A stretch of 7,237 nucleotides of DNA from positions 1 to 7,237 of the forward strand of contig JACQYU010000005.1 of the NCBI GenBank assembly GCA_016208065.1. Direction: 5' to 3'. Shown piece by piece: positions 1 through 5,591 of this stretch. Each line of letters starts with the position of its first letter. The stretch's first letter is position 1. A model generated the notes under the pieces. The model saw only the letters and a program-made list of their open reading frames with translations. It was not told the DNA's origin and did not search any database. The stretch is from Candidatus Falkowiibacteriota bacterium. GTDB lineage: Bacteria; Patescibacteriota; Patescibacteriia; Patescibacteriales; GWC2-42-12. The translations under genes were made by a program, and so were the position numbers.

Positions 1-537
1 GTTGTGCAAAGACAATTAGGCACAGACATGGTTTCTTTTAACGCGGGCTTAAAACATGTTTTAAGGCAAGACCCGAATGTCATCATGGTGGGCGAGATGC
101 GCGATTTGGAAACTATTGCCACAACTATTACTTTAGCCGAAACCGGCCATTTGGTTTTGGCCACCTTGCATACTTATAGCGCGGCGCAAACCATTGACCG
201 CATCATTGATATTTTTCCGCCCCACCAGCAGACGCAAGTCAGAATGCAATTATCCATGACTTTAGCGGCAGTAATTTCACAGCGCCTGCTCGTAAAAATA
301 GGCGGCGGCAGAATCGCGGCCAGAGAAATTCTTACCAACACCCCGGCCGTTTCAAATTTAATCAGGGAAAGCAAAATTGCCCAGATTAAAACCGTAATTG
401 AGACCAGCTCTAAAGAAGGCATGGAAAGCTTAGATCATAATTTAAAGAGGCTATATGATAAAAAGATCGTGGCCAAAGAAGAAGCGCAAGCCCACATGAA
501 TAATCCGGAATTATTGGAAAGGTTTAGAATTCTGTAA
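1..537 (+). CDS. pilT: Type IV pilus retraction ATPase PilT, C-terminal half (5' truncated by window)
   Basis: PilT is the hexameric cytoplasmic motor that uses ATP to disassemble and retract type IV pili. The frame is open from base 1 and ends in TAA at 535-537, giving 178 residues; PilT proteins are usually about 350 residues, so the N-terminal PAS-like domain and Walker A lie outside. Visible in order: the Walker B region DPNVIMVGEMRD (residues 24-35 of this fragment), the His box TGHLVLATLHT (48-58), the segment IDRIIDIFPP (65-74), and a C-terminal part with NLIRESKIAQ and GMESLD, which match the PilT pattern better than PilB or GspE. No start can be judged because the 5' end is cut. A weak terminator-like hairpin follows the stop, and the next gene is the 23S rRNA. 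PilU or another PilT paralogue cannot be excluded without the N-terminus. Confidence 0.93.
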   Translation, partial: VVQRQLGTDMVSFNAGLKHVLRQDPNVIMVGEMRDLETIATTITLAETGHLVLATLHTYSAAQTIDRIIDIFPPHQQTQVRMQLSMTLAAVISQRLLVKIGGGRIAAREILTNTPAVSNLIRESKIAQIKTVIETSSKEGMESLDHNLKRLYDKKIVAKEEAQAHMNNPELLERFRIL

Positions 538-552
538 TTGATTGTGGATGAA

Positions 553-580
553 TAGCTAATTTTAGGCTATATTTTACTAA
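553..580 (+). terminator. Weak terminator-like hairpin after pilT
   Basis: TAGC (553-556) can pair with GCTA (566-569), extended by two A-T pairs around a bulged G, and is followed by the T-rich stretch TATTTTACTAATTTT. The stem is short and AT-rich, so any termination would be inefficient. Some pilT transcription may therefore run into the rRNA leader, where the stronger terminator at 717-742 would stop it. Confidence 0.3.
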
Positions 581-590
581 TTTTAAGCAC

Positions 591-618
591 TTGACATAAT
601 TAATACATCTTGTATAAT
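591..618 (+). promoter_or_regulatory. Near-consensus sigma70-type promoter of the 23S-5S unit
   Basis: A perfect -35 box TTGACA (591-596) and a perfect -10 box TATAAT (613-618) are separated by 16 bp, with AT-rich DNA upstream. Transcription should start near 624-626. It is the best promoter match between pilT and the 23S gene. Since no 16S gene precedes the 23S, it is the likely rRNA promoter, giving a leader of about 350 nt before the mature 23S 5' end. Confidence 0.72.
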
Positions 619-648
619 ACCAGTTAGCTAAATCTTCAACCATTATTT

Positions 649-690
649 ATGAAAATACGTTTATTAACCATCAAACTTATAAGCGGTTAA
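649..690 (+). CDS. Possible 13-residue leader peptide in the 23S leader
   Basis: The first ATG after the predicted transcription start opens a frame reading MKIRLLTIKLISG followed by TAA (688-690). It is rich in Leu and Ile. No Shine-Dalgarno sequence is visible upstream, so translation is uncertain. Its placement is suggestive: codons 6-7 cover segment 1 of the putative attenuator, and the last codons plus the stop lie on segment 2, the 5' arm of the antiterminator. A ribosome on this ORF would change which hairpin forms. It could equally be a chance ORF. No homologue is recognised. Confidence 0.3.
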   Translation: MKIRLLTIKLISG

Positions 691-734
691 CCACGCCTTT
701 ATTTGGCTCACTCTTTAACCGCTCACAAGCGGTT
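664..734 (+). promoter_or_regulatory. Putative attenuator: four mutually complementary segments in the 23S leader
   Basis: Segment 1 is TTAACC (664-669), segment 2 AGCGGTTAA (682-690), segment 3 TTAACCGCT (715-723) and segment 4 AGCGGTT (728-734). Segments 1:2 pair over 6 bp, 2:3 over 9 bp as an antiterminator, and 3:4 over 7 bp as an intrinsic terminator followed by a T-run. The order resembles amino-acid biosynthesis attenuators, with a short ORF (649-690) over segments 1 and 2. The complementarity is directly visible; regulation of 23S synthesis is inference. Confidence 0.45.
710..721 (+). promoter_or_regulatory. boxA-like rRNA antitermination motif
   Basis: The segment contains CTCTTTAAC (711-719), which matches nine of twelve positions of the bacterial rRNA boxA consensus TGCTCTTTAACA. 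In rrn leaders boxA in the nascent RNA is bound by NusB and S10 (NusE), which help polymerase pass terminators. Here it overlaps the 5' arm of the terminator stem at 717-723, so factor binding and terminator folding would compete. The match is short and unsupported by alignment. Confidence 0.45.
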
Positions 735-742
735 TTTTGTTT
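717..742 (+). terminator. Intrinsic terminator within the rRNA leader
   Basis: AACCGCT (717-723) and AGCGGTT (728-734) form a perfect 7-bp stem with the four-base loop CACA, followed by TTTTGTTT. This is a textbook intrinsic terminator placed about 100 nt after the predicted start site and upstream of the 23S gene. It must be bypassed for rRNA synthesis from the 591-618 promoter, either by antiterminator pairing with 682-690 or by boxA-dependent antitermination. Confidence 0.6.
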
Positions 743-966
743 AGTTAAAATTGTAGTAACTCGTAATTTACAGCTCTAAAATACGACCAGGGATGCAAAT
801 TACAGGTTATGAAAATAACGCGGACTTTAACAAGCAGTCAAATAAGTAAATCCCTTACACCTATGTGCGGTGTAGGGATAAATAAAATTAAGTAATTAGA
901 GAACTAGGCAAATTATTATTAGCTATTAATAATAAACAAAAGTAAGTAAACAAAAAACACGCTTTT
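743..966 (+). other. Distal part of the 23S leader: hairpins, no convincing gene
   Basis: No tRNA or 16S sequence is seen. A hairpin at 850-879 pairs ATCCC and TACACC with GGTGTA and GGGAT around one bulged T; no T-run follows, so it is not a terminator. An AT-only hairpin lies at 913-935 (TTATTATTA with TAATAATAA). CACGCTTTT (958-966) can pair with AAAAGTGTG (972-980), competing with the 23S processing stem. An ATG at 809 opens a 28-codon frame ending at 895 and, like the 649 ORF, begins ATGAAAATA. It lacks a good ribosome site and overlaps the 850-879 hairpin, so it is not called as a gene. Confidence 0.5.
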
Positions 967-988
967 AAAACAAAAGTGTGGGAAAATC
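967..988 (+). other. 5' strand of the 23S processing stem
   Basis: This segment is complementary to 5202-5223 over 22 bp with one G-U pair. Its last nine bases, GGGAAAATC (980-988), pair with GATTTTCCC (5202-5210) and correspond to the terminal helix of mature 23S rRNA. The outer 13 bp extend it in the manner of an RNase III-type precursor stem. The pairing sets both ends of the 23S call. Confidence 0.75.
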
Positions 989-1218
989 TCATTAAGGGTA
1001 TATGGTGGATGCCTTGACTCAAGAAGACGATGAAGGACGTAGCAGCCTGCGATAAGCCTCGGTTAGGTGGCAAGCAACCTTTGACCCGAGGATGTCCGAA
1101 TGGGGAAACCTGTTCCGATTAATATCGGAACGTCCGCCAGCTGAATACATAGGCTGGTGAGACGACTACCCGGTGAATTGAAACATCTTAGTAGCCGGAG
1201 GAAAAGAAAAAAATAAAG

Positions 1219-1269
1219 CACTCTTTATAGAAGCACGGATTTTCGAATCTGTGGATTCTATAAAGCGTG
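1219..1269 (+). other. 23S domain I expansion hairpin
   Basis: Between the GAGGAAAAGAAA block and the GTAGTGGCGAGCG block, where E. coli has only a few bases, this gene carries a roughly 50-base hairpin. CTTTATAGAA pairs with TTCTATAAAG, then CAC with GTG and GATT with AATC, closed by a TTCG loop. It has no ORF or intron core, so it reads as a helix extension retained in the rRNA rather than an intron. Confidence 0.6.
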
Positions 1270-1605
1270 TTAATTCCCTAAGTAGTGGCGAGCGAAAGGG
1301 GAACAGTCTAAACCTTTTAAACTGCGTTTTTCGCCAATTTATTGGCGGGGAGCTGAAGGATCTGGGTCCATATGTTTATTAGGGGTTGCAAGATAGTTGT
1401 TATTGCTTCCAGAAGAGCAAGGCAGAGGTAAGCATAAAATAATTCACTAGTTGAAGCGAGCTGGAAAGCTCTGCCAGAGCGGGTGATAGCCCCGTAAGCG
1501 AAAGGAATTATTACTTTGCGATAACTATCTTAAGTACTGCGGGACTCGTGAAATCCCGTACGAAGCCGGGTCGACTATGACCCAAGACTAAATACTTCTT
1601 GAGAT

Positions 1606-1642
<37 letters not shown>

Positions 1643-1826
1643 CATCCCGTTAAGGGAGATGAAATAGTATCTGAAACCATATACTTACAAGGAATCGGAG
1701 CCCCGTAGCAATATGGGGTGACGGTGTGCCTATTGAGGAATGAGCCAACGAGTTTGCTGTATGTGGCTTACATAATCCCGCAAAGCGGGAGCATGTGTAG
1801 TGAAAGCGAGGGTTAATAGCCCGCCT

Positions 1827-1895
1827 CTTACTTATTGGAAAGAAGATCCTTCCTGCCTACCGGCAGGCAGGTAAATCTTTTTTCTAATATATAAG
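1827..1895 (+). repeat. 23S domain II helix enlarged around a GC-rich palindrome
   Basis: A long imperfect helix runs from CTTA (1827-1830) to TAAG (1892-1895), with AAGAT paired to ATCTT inside. At its tip (1852-1871) CCTGCCT pairs with AGGCAGG around ACCGGC. In E. coli this position, about 630-650, is a short helix. The palindrome resembles the short interspersed GC-rich palindromes often met in Patescibacteria genomes (recalled, not searched), so an element may have landed in a tolerant helix tip. Confidence 0.5.
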
Positions 1896-3104
1896 AAAGT
1901 CGCATATACAAGACCCGAAGCCGTGTGATCTAGCCATGATCAGGTTGAACCCTCGAGAAATCAAGGGGGAGGACCGAACCCACTAGCCGTGCAAAACTAG
2001 GGGAAGAATCGTGGCTAGAGGTGAAATTCCAATCGAACTCGGCAATAGCTGGTTCTCCTCGAAATAGCTTTTGGGCTAGCCTCGAGTGTTTCTTTCTGGG
2101 GGTAGAGCACTGAATCAGGATAGGTCGCAAGATACTGTCCTTAACCAAACTCCGAATACCAGAAAATTAAGCTCTGGAGTCAGACTATGGGCGCTAAGGT
2201 TCATTAGTCAAAAGGGAAACAGCCCTAATCACAATCTAAGGTCCCAAAATATATGCTAAGTGTGAAAGGTGGTGTCGCGACTGCGACAACTAGGAGGTTG
2301 GCTTAGAAGCAGCCATCCTTTAAAGATAGCGTAATAGCTCACTAGTCAAGTTGCCGCGCGCCGAAAATATATCGGGGCTAAGCATATTACCGAAGATGTG
2401 GGTTTTCTGCCTTCGGGCAGAGAGCGGTAGAGGAGCATTCTAAATTCGCTGAAGCTTAAATGTGAATTTGAGTGGAGGATTTAGAAGAGAGAATGTTGGC
2501 ATGAGTAGCAAAAAGGCAGGTTAAAACCCTGCCCACCGAAAACTTAAGGTTTCCTGGGCAACGCAAATCGACCCAGGGTTAGTCGGTCCTAAGACGAGGC
2601 CCGTGTAGTGCGGGCGTAGCCGATGGATGAGCTGGTTAATATTCCAGCACTGCCGTAATCTTCCGATGGGGGGACGCGGTTTAAAAGTTTGAGCGTTTTT
2701 AATGGTATGAACGTTAACGTCATTGGCATGTGGCCTAGGCAAATCCGGGCCAATAATTGCCAATACGGTTAAAAGACGAAGCCTCTGGCGGAGTCAATTC
2801 AAGCGGATAAATCGCCCAGAAAAACCTCTAGGGTCGCCGCAAGGCGAAAGGATTATGGCAACCGTACCGCAAACCGACGCAGGTAAGTGAGGCGAGAAGC
2901 CTAAGGTGTACGAGAGAACCTTCGTTAAGGAACTCGGCAAAATAGCGGTCGTAAGTTCGCAATAAGACCTGCCCAGCGCAAGTTGGGCCGCAGCTAAAGA
3001 ATTCAAGTGACTGTTTAACAAAAACACAGCTCCCTGCTAACTCGAAAGAGGATGTATAGGGGGTGATGCCTGGCCAGTGTCCGAACGTTAAGGGGAGAGG
3101 TCAT

Positions 3105-3238
3105 CGCGCTTCGCTGTCGCGAAGCACTAAATTAAAAATTGAAAATGCAAAATGAAAAGTTATTGTCGCGTTAGCGGCACCTAAATTTTACATTTTGAGA
3201 TTTGCATTTTACATTTAGCGCAGCGACAGCGGAGCGCG
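3105..3238 (+). repeat. Inverted-repeat element inserted in 23S helix 68
   Basis: The ends CGCGCTTCGCTGTCGC (3105-3120) and GCGACAGCGGAGCGCG (3223-3238) are 16-bp inverted repeats that pair fully if one G-U is allowed. Inside, CTAAAT (3127-3132) pairs with ATTTAG (3213-3218) and AAAATGCAAA (3142-3151) with TTTGCATTTT (3201-3210). The interior is very AT-rich between GC-rich ends. A second, degenerate copy of the TGTCGCG...AGC...CAC...TAAATT pattern starts near 3164. The site is the distal part of helix 68 (about E. coli 1855-1885), where about 30 bases are expected. No group I core and no ORF are present. It could be a MITE-like element, an intervening sequence cut out by RNase III, or a stable rRNA extension. 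Confidence 0.6.
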
Positions 3239-3269
3239 GGCAGCTTTAAACCTAAGCGCGGATGAACGC

Positions 3270-3316
<47 letters not shown>

Positions 3317-4055
3317 GAAATTTTGGTCGGACTCCGGCTTGCCGGAGAACTAAACTTGCCCGAATATCGCAGCAATGTGATATAAGTAAACTGACTCATA
3401 GCGGTGGAACTCCTGCTAGCGCAGGACAATACCGCGGGAACCCGGTAAATACCGGGACCTGTAACGACTGAGCCGAAAGGCGAGATCCCAAATTAATGGG
3501 ATAAAACGTCAGCTCTTGCTAGCAAGAATCCATTTAAGGAGATTGCGTCAATAAATTTATGGATATAAATTCATACATAACTGGTTTTACCGACGGAGAA
3601 GGATGTTTTCTTATTTCATTTTCTTTAAGACAAAAAATGAATTTAGGGATTGAAGTCAGACCGAGTTTTTCTATAAGCCAGCATAAGCGCAATAAAGATA
3701 TAATTTTATTTCTCCAAAAGTATTTTAAATGCGGAGGAGTAAGATTTTCCAAGAGAGATCAAAATTATAAGTATGAAGTTAGGAGTATTGATGACTTAAT
3801 GAATATAGTTATTCCTCACTTTATAAAATTTCCTCTGTTGACTTCTAAGAAGGATGAATTTAAAAGGTTTGAAGAAATTTGTAATTTAATTTATTCAAAT
3901 CATCATCTTTCACAAGAAGGAATGAAGAAAATAATTGAATTAAGCCGCGAAGTGAATGCAAGCGGTAATAAAAAATATAATCGCGACGATCTCCTAAAAA
4001 TGGTAGCAAGATGAAAGTATAGTCTAATCATTATGGCAACATAATGTTAATTATG
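3317..4055 (+). ncRNA. Group I intron in 23S rRNA at site L1951, IA-like, with homing endonuclease ORF
   Basis: The intron splits the conserved run TTGTCGGGT / AAGTTCCGACC after the base equivalent to E. coli U1951. P1 forms between exon TCGGGT (3311-3316) and guide GCCCGA (3358-3363) with the required U-G at the splice site. P10 forms between AACTT (3353-3357) and 3' exon AAGTT (4056-4060). The core shows P2 (3365-3384), P3 (3391-3395 with 3508-3512), P4 (3401-3405/3431-3435), P5 (3412-3416/3421-3425), P6a (3441-3446/3451-3456) and P7 (GACT 3466-3469 with AGTC 4021-4024). P9 carries a GCAA loop (4029-4046), and the terminal G is 4055. Two hairpins between P7 and P3 (3472-3481, 3485-3502) resemble P7.1/P7.2 of subgroup IA. 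Length is 739 nt. The endonuclease ORF sits between P8 (3514-3527) and the 3' strand of P7. Self-splicing is inferred. Confidence 0.93.
3559..4014 (+). CDS. Single-motif LAGLIDADG homing endonuclease (intron-encoded)
   Basis: Such enzymes cut intronless alleles of the host gene at the intron site, so the intron is copied in by repair. The protein has 151 residues with one LAGLIDADG motif at residues 6-17, YITGFTDGEGCF; by alignment to the family, E14 takes the acidic metal-binding position. One motif and this size (I-CreI has 163 residues) imply a homodimer and a near-palindromic target. Residues 30-110 have the basic, alternating pattern of the DNA-binding strands (for example SKRDQNYKYEVRS), and the tail is Lys-rich. 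ATG 3559 is the only in-frame start after the upstream stop at 3535. AAGGAG (3536-3541) lies about 17 bases before it, farther than ideal. The TGA stop abuts the intron's P7/S segment. It is expressed, if at all, from rRNA transcripts. No maturase activity can be judged. Confidence 0.92.
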   Translation: MDINSYITGFTDGEGCFLISFSLRQKMNLGIEVRPSFSISQHKRNKDIILFLQKYFKCGGVRFSKRDQNYKYEVRSIDDLMNIVIPHFIKFPLLTSKKDEFKRFEEICNLIYSNHHLSQEGMKKIIELSREVNASGNKKYNRDDLLKMVAR

Positions 4056-4223
4056 AAGTTCCGACCTGCACGAATGGCATAACAACTTGAATACTGTCTC
4101 AACGAAGGACTCGGTGAAATTGCAAGACGAGTAAAGATGCTCGTTAACCATAGTTGGACGAAAAGACCCCGTGAAGCTTTACTATAACTTGATATTGAGT
4201 TAGGGGTACGCATGTTCAGTATA

Positions 4224-4265
4224 GGTGGGAGTTCGCCGCAAGGCGGACGCCAGTGAGATACCACC
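4224..4265 (+). other. Shortened L1-stalk region of 23S rRNA
   Basis: Between the conserved flanks GGTGGGAG and GATACCACC (helix 76 strands) there are 42 bases where E. coli has 59. The segment holds a small TTCGCC/GGCGGA hairpin with a GCAA loop (4232-4247) and keeps GGACGCCAGT, but lacks the 3' strand around the E. coli CTGCATGGAGCCGACC part of helices 77-78. These helices bind protein uL1 and move with exit-site tRNA. Confidence 0.55.
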
Positions 4266-4584
4266 CTTGTGTGCTTTTAATTCTAACCCAAGTCCCGTGA
4301 ATCCGGGTTGGGGACAGTATCTGGCGGGTAGTTTGTCTGGGGCGGATGCCTCCCAAAAAGTAACGGAGGCGTTTACAAAGGTTGGCTATCCCGGGATGGA
4401 AATCCGGGAGATAGTGTAAAGGCACAAGCCAGCTTTACTGCAAGACCAGCAAGTCGAGCAGTCGCGAAAGCGGAACTTAGTGATCCGACCGTACGAAATA
4501 GGACGGCGGAAGCTCATCGGATAAAAGCTACTCCGGGGATAACAGGCTAGTCACGCCCAAGCGTCCACAGCGACGGCGTGGTTC

Positions 4585-4617
<33 letters not shown>

Positions 4618-4627
4618 GTGGAGAAGC

Positions 4628-4680
<53 letters not shown>

Positions 4681-4684
4681 CCGT

Positions 4685-4921
4685 TTAGAAGCTAAAAGGT
4701 TGGCTTTTGAACCCTCTGAATCCAGGTAAGACATCAAATATACGGCGGCATTTAGCAGTAATGTTGAATGTGAAGTTAACTTATATCGGTAAAATCCCAA
4801 CGGGACAATACCGAGGGAATTCTTTTTAATTAAAGAAGCCCGTAGAGACTAAACGTTAACCTCCTTAATATTTTAAGGATGAAGGTATAGTCCAATGCAC
4901 TTAGCAATAAGTGAAGACATG
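4685..4921 (+). ncRNA. Compact ORF-less group I intron in 23S rRNA at site L2593
   Basis: A 237-base insertion splits the peptidyl transferase segment GGGTTCAGACCGT / CGTAAGACAGG after the base equivalent to E. coli U2593, the site of the Chlamydomonas chloroplast I-CreI intron. P1 can form from CCGT (4681-4684) with GCGG (4745-4748), U-G at the splice site. P10 forms from TACG (4741-4744) with 3' exon CGTA (4922-4925), directly abutting. The core has P3 (GTTAAC 4775-4780 with 4855-4860), P4 (4786-4790/4810-4814), P5 (4795-4798/4802-4805), P6 (GGG 4815-4817 with CCC 4839-4841), P7 (GACTA 4847-4851 with TAGTC 4888-4892), P8 (4862-4868/4873-4879) and P9 (4898-4902/4909-4913), ending in G4921. 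No ORF is present, so mobility would need help in trans. P1 is only four pairs, so the guide assignment is less sure than the insertion itself. Confidence 0.9.
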
Positions 4922-5201
4922 CGTAAGACAGGTCGGTCTCCTATCTACTATGGTCGTGGAAACTTGAGAAGGACATTCCTTAGTACGAGAGGACCGGGAA
5001 TGACGAAGCTCTAGTGTACCGGCTGTCCCACCAGGGGCATCGCCGGGTAGCTATCTTCGGTTAGGATAAACGCTGAAAGCATCTAAGCGTGAAGCCGTCT
5101 TCAAGATTAGGTTTCATAGGTTGGTCAGAGAATATGACCTTGATAGGCTCTAGGTGTAAGGTCCGCAAGGATTTGAGCCGAGGAGTACTAATAAACCATC
5201 T

Positions 5202-5223
5202 GATTTTCCCACATTTTTGTTTT
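5202..5223 (+). other. 3' strand of the 23S processing stem
   Basis: This is the partner of 967-988. GATTTTCCC (5202-5210) closes the mature molecule; the following 13 bases, ACATTTTTGTTTT, extend the precursor helix and should be removed in processing. Confidence 0.75.
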
Positions 5224-5244
5224 TAAATAGTTTTCTATTATTAT

Positions 5245-5343
5245 GCGAATGGTGTATGAGCGAAAAGAGGCGAGGGTTCCGCCGACGAAAAATAAAAAAC
5301 CCTGCGGCCCGAAAGTATGGCCGCTAGCTCATACACTGTTCGC
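5245..5343 (+). ncRNA. Structured 23S-5S spacer RNA with long stem and possible pseudoknot
   Basis: A 17-bp helix with two G-U pairs joins 5245-5261 to 5327-5343. Inside, GCGGCC (5304-5309) and GGCCGC (5319-5324) form one hairpin. GGCG (5269-5272) can pair with CGCC (5280-5283), while the loop bases AGGGTT (5273-5278) pair with AACCCT (5298-5303), giving an H-type pseudoknot with an A-rich crossing loop at 5284-5297. There is no tRNA, no SRP RNA GGAAGCAG motif, and no intron core. It is co-transcribed with the rRNAs. Its role is unknown: a processing element, an excised stable RNA, or a simple spacer fold. Confidence 0.55.
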
Positions 5344-5366
5344 GCCAATTTAAAAAAGCATCATAG

Positions 5367-5482
5367 TTCTGGTGCTACTTGCGAGAGGGCCACACCTGAT
5401 CCCATCCCGAACTCAGAAGTTAAGCCTCTCAGCGCCAATGGTACTTGGGCTTGAGCCCTGGGAGAGTAGGTCAGCGCCGGAA
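5367..5482 (+). rRNA. rrf: 5S ribosomal RNA
   Basis: 5S rRNA binds uL5, uL18 and bL25 in the central protuberance. The conserved loop B/C block CCCGAACTCAGAAGTTAAGC is at 5407-5426, preceded by CCACACCTGATCCCAT; GCGCCAATGGTA and GAGAGTAGG follow in the usual order. Helix I pairs TTCTGGTGCT (5367-5376) with AGCGCCGGAA (5473-5482), for about 116 nt, close to the usual 115-120. Helix I is continued outward in the precursor by AAAAAAGCATCATAG (5352-5366) and CTATGGTGCTTTTTT (5483-5497), so the whole molecule sits in a 25-bp stem with three G-U pairs. Exact mature ends may shift by one or two bases. Confidence 0.95.
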
Positions 5483-5497
5483 CTATGGTGCTTTTTT
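5473..5497 (+). terminator. Terminator formed by the extended 5S closing stem
   Basis: The 3' arm of the 25-bp stem ends in CTTTTTT (5491-5497), the layout of an intrinsic terminator, but the helix encloses the whole 5S RNA rather than a short loop. A second weak hairpin, CGAAA/TTTCG (5504-5517), follows. The rRNA unit very likely ends here, since a new promoter starts at 5519. Confidence 0.55.
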
Positions 5498-5518
5498 AAT
5501 ACGCGAAATTTTTTTCGT

Positions 5519-5547
5519 TTGACATAAATTTAGTTTTGTGATATAAA
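5519..5547 (+). promoter_or_regulatory. Extended -10 promoter for the small ORF / TrmB regulator / glmS group
   Basis: A perfect -35 box TTGACA (5519-5524) is followed after 17 bp by TATAAA (5542-5547), preceded by TGA, which makes an extended -10 (TG at 5539-5540). It begins just after the 5S terminator and points at the downstream genes, leaving an untranslated leader of about 85 bases before the first possible ORF. Confidence 0.62.
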
Positions 5548-5591
5548 TTAGGGTTAGTTTTGAACCTTTAAATTTAGCCAATATTTAGTAA

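Noticed and set aside
850..879. Strong hairpin in the leader as a terminator
   Set aside because: The following bases are AAATAAAATT with no T-run, so it cannot act as an intrinsic terminator on this strand.
809..895. 28-codon frame starting ATGAAAATA in the rRNA leader
   Set aside because: Weak ribosome site, overlaps a stable hairpin and ends in low-complexity sequence; its likeness to the 649 ORF is only the first three codons.
1320..1450. A third intron in 23S domain I
   Set aside because: The extra length forms simple hairpins resembling the longer domain I of Gram-positive 23S, with no group I or II core.
4012..4014. UGA as a sense codon, as in some Patescibacteria groups
   Set aside because: UGA ends the endonuclease frame at the intron core, and no in-frame UGA occurs in pilT, the regulator or glmS, so the standard code fits.
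4159..4165. A instead of G at the position equivalent to E. coli 2057, linked to macrolide tolerance
   Set aside because: The paired position equivalent to 2611 appears to be U, giving a natural A-U pair seen in many bacteria; no resistance claim is justified.
5224..5351. tRNA or SRP RNA in the 23S-5S spacer
   Set aside because: No cloverleaf, TTCGAATC arm or SRP GGAAGCAG tetraloop region; the fold is different.
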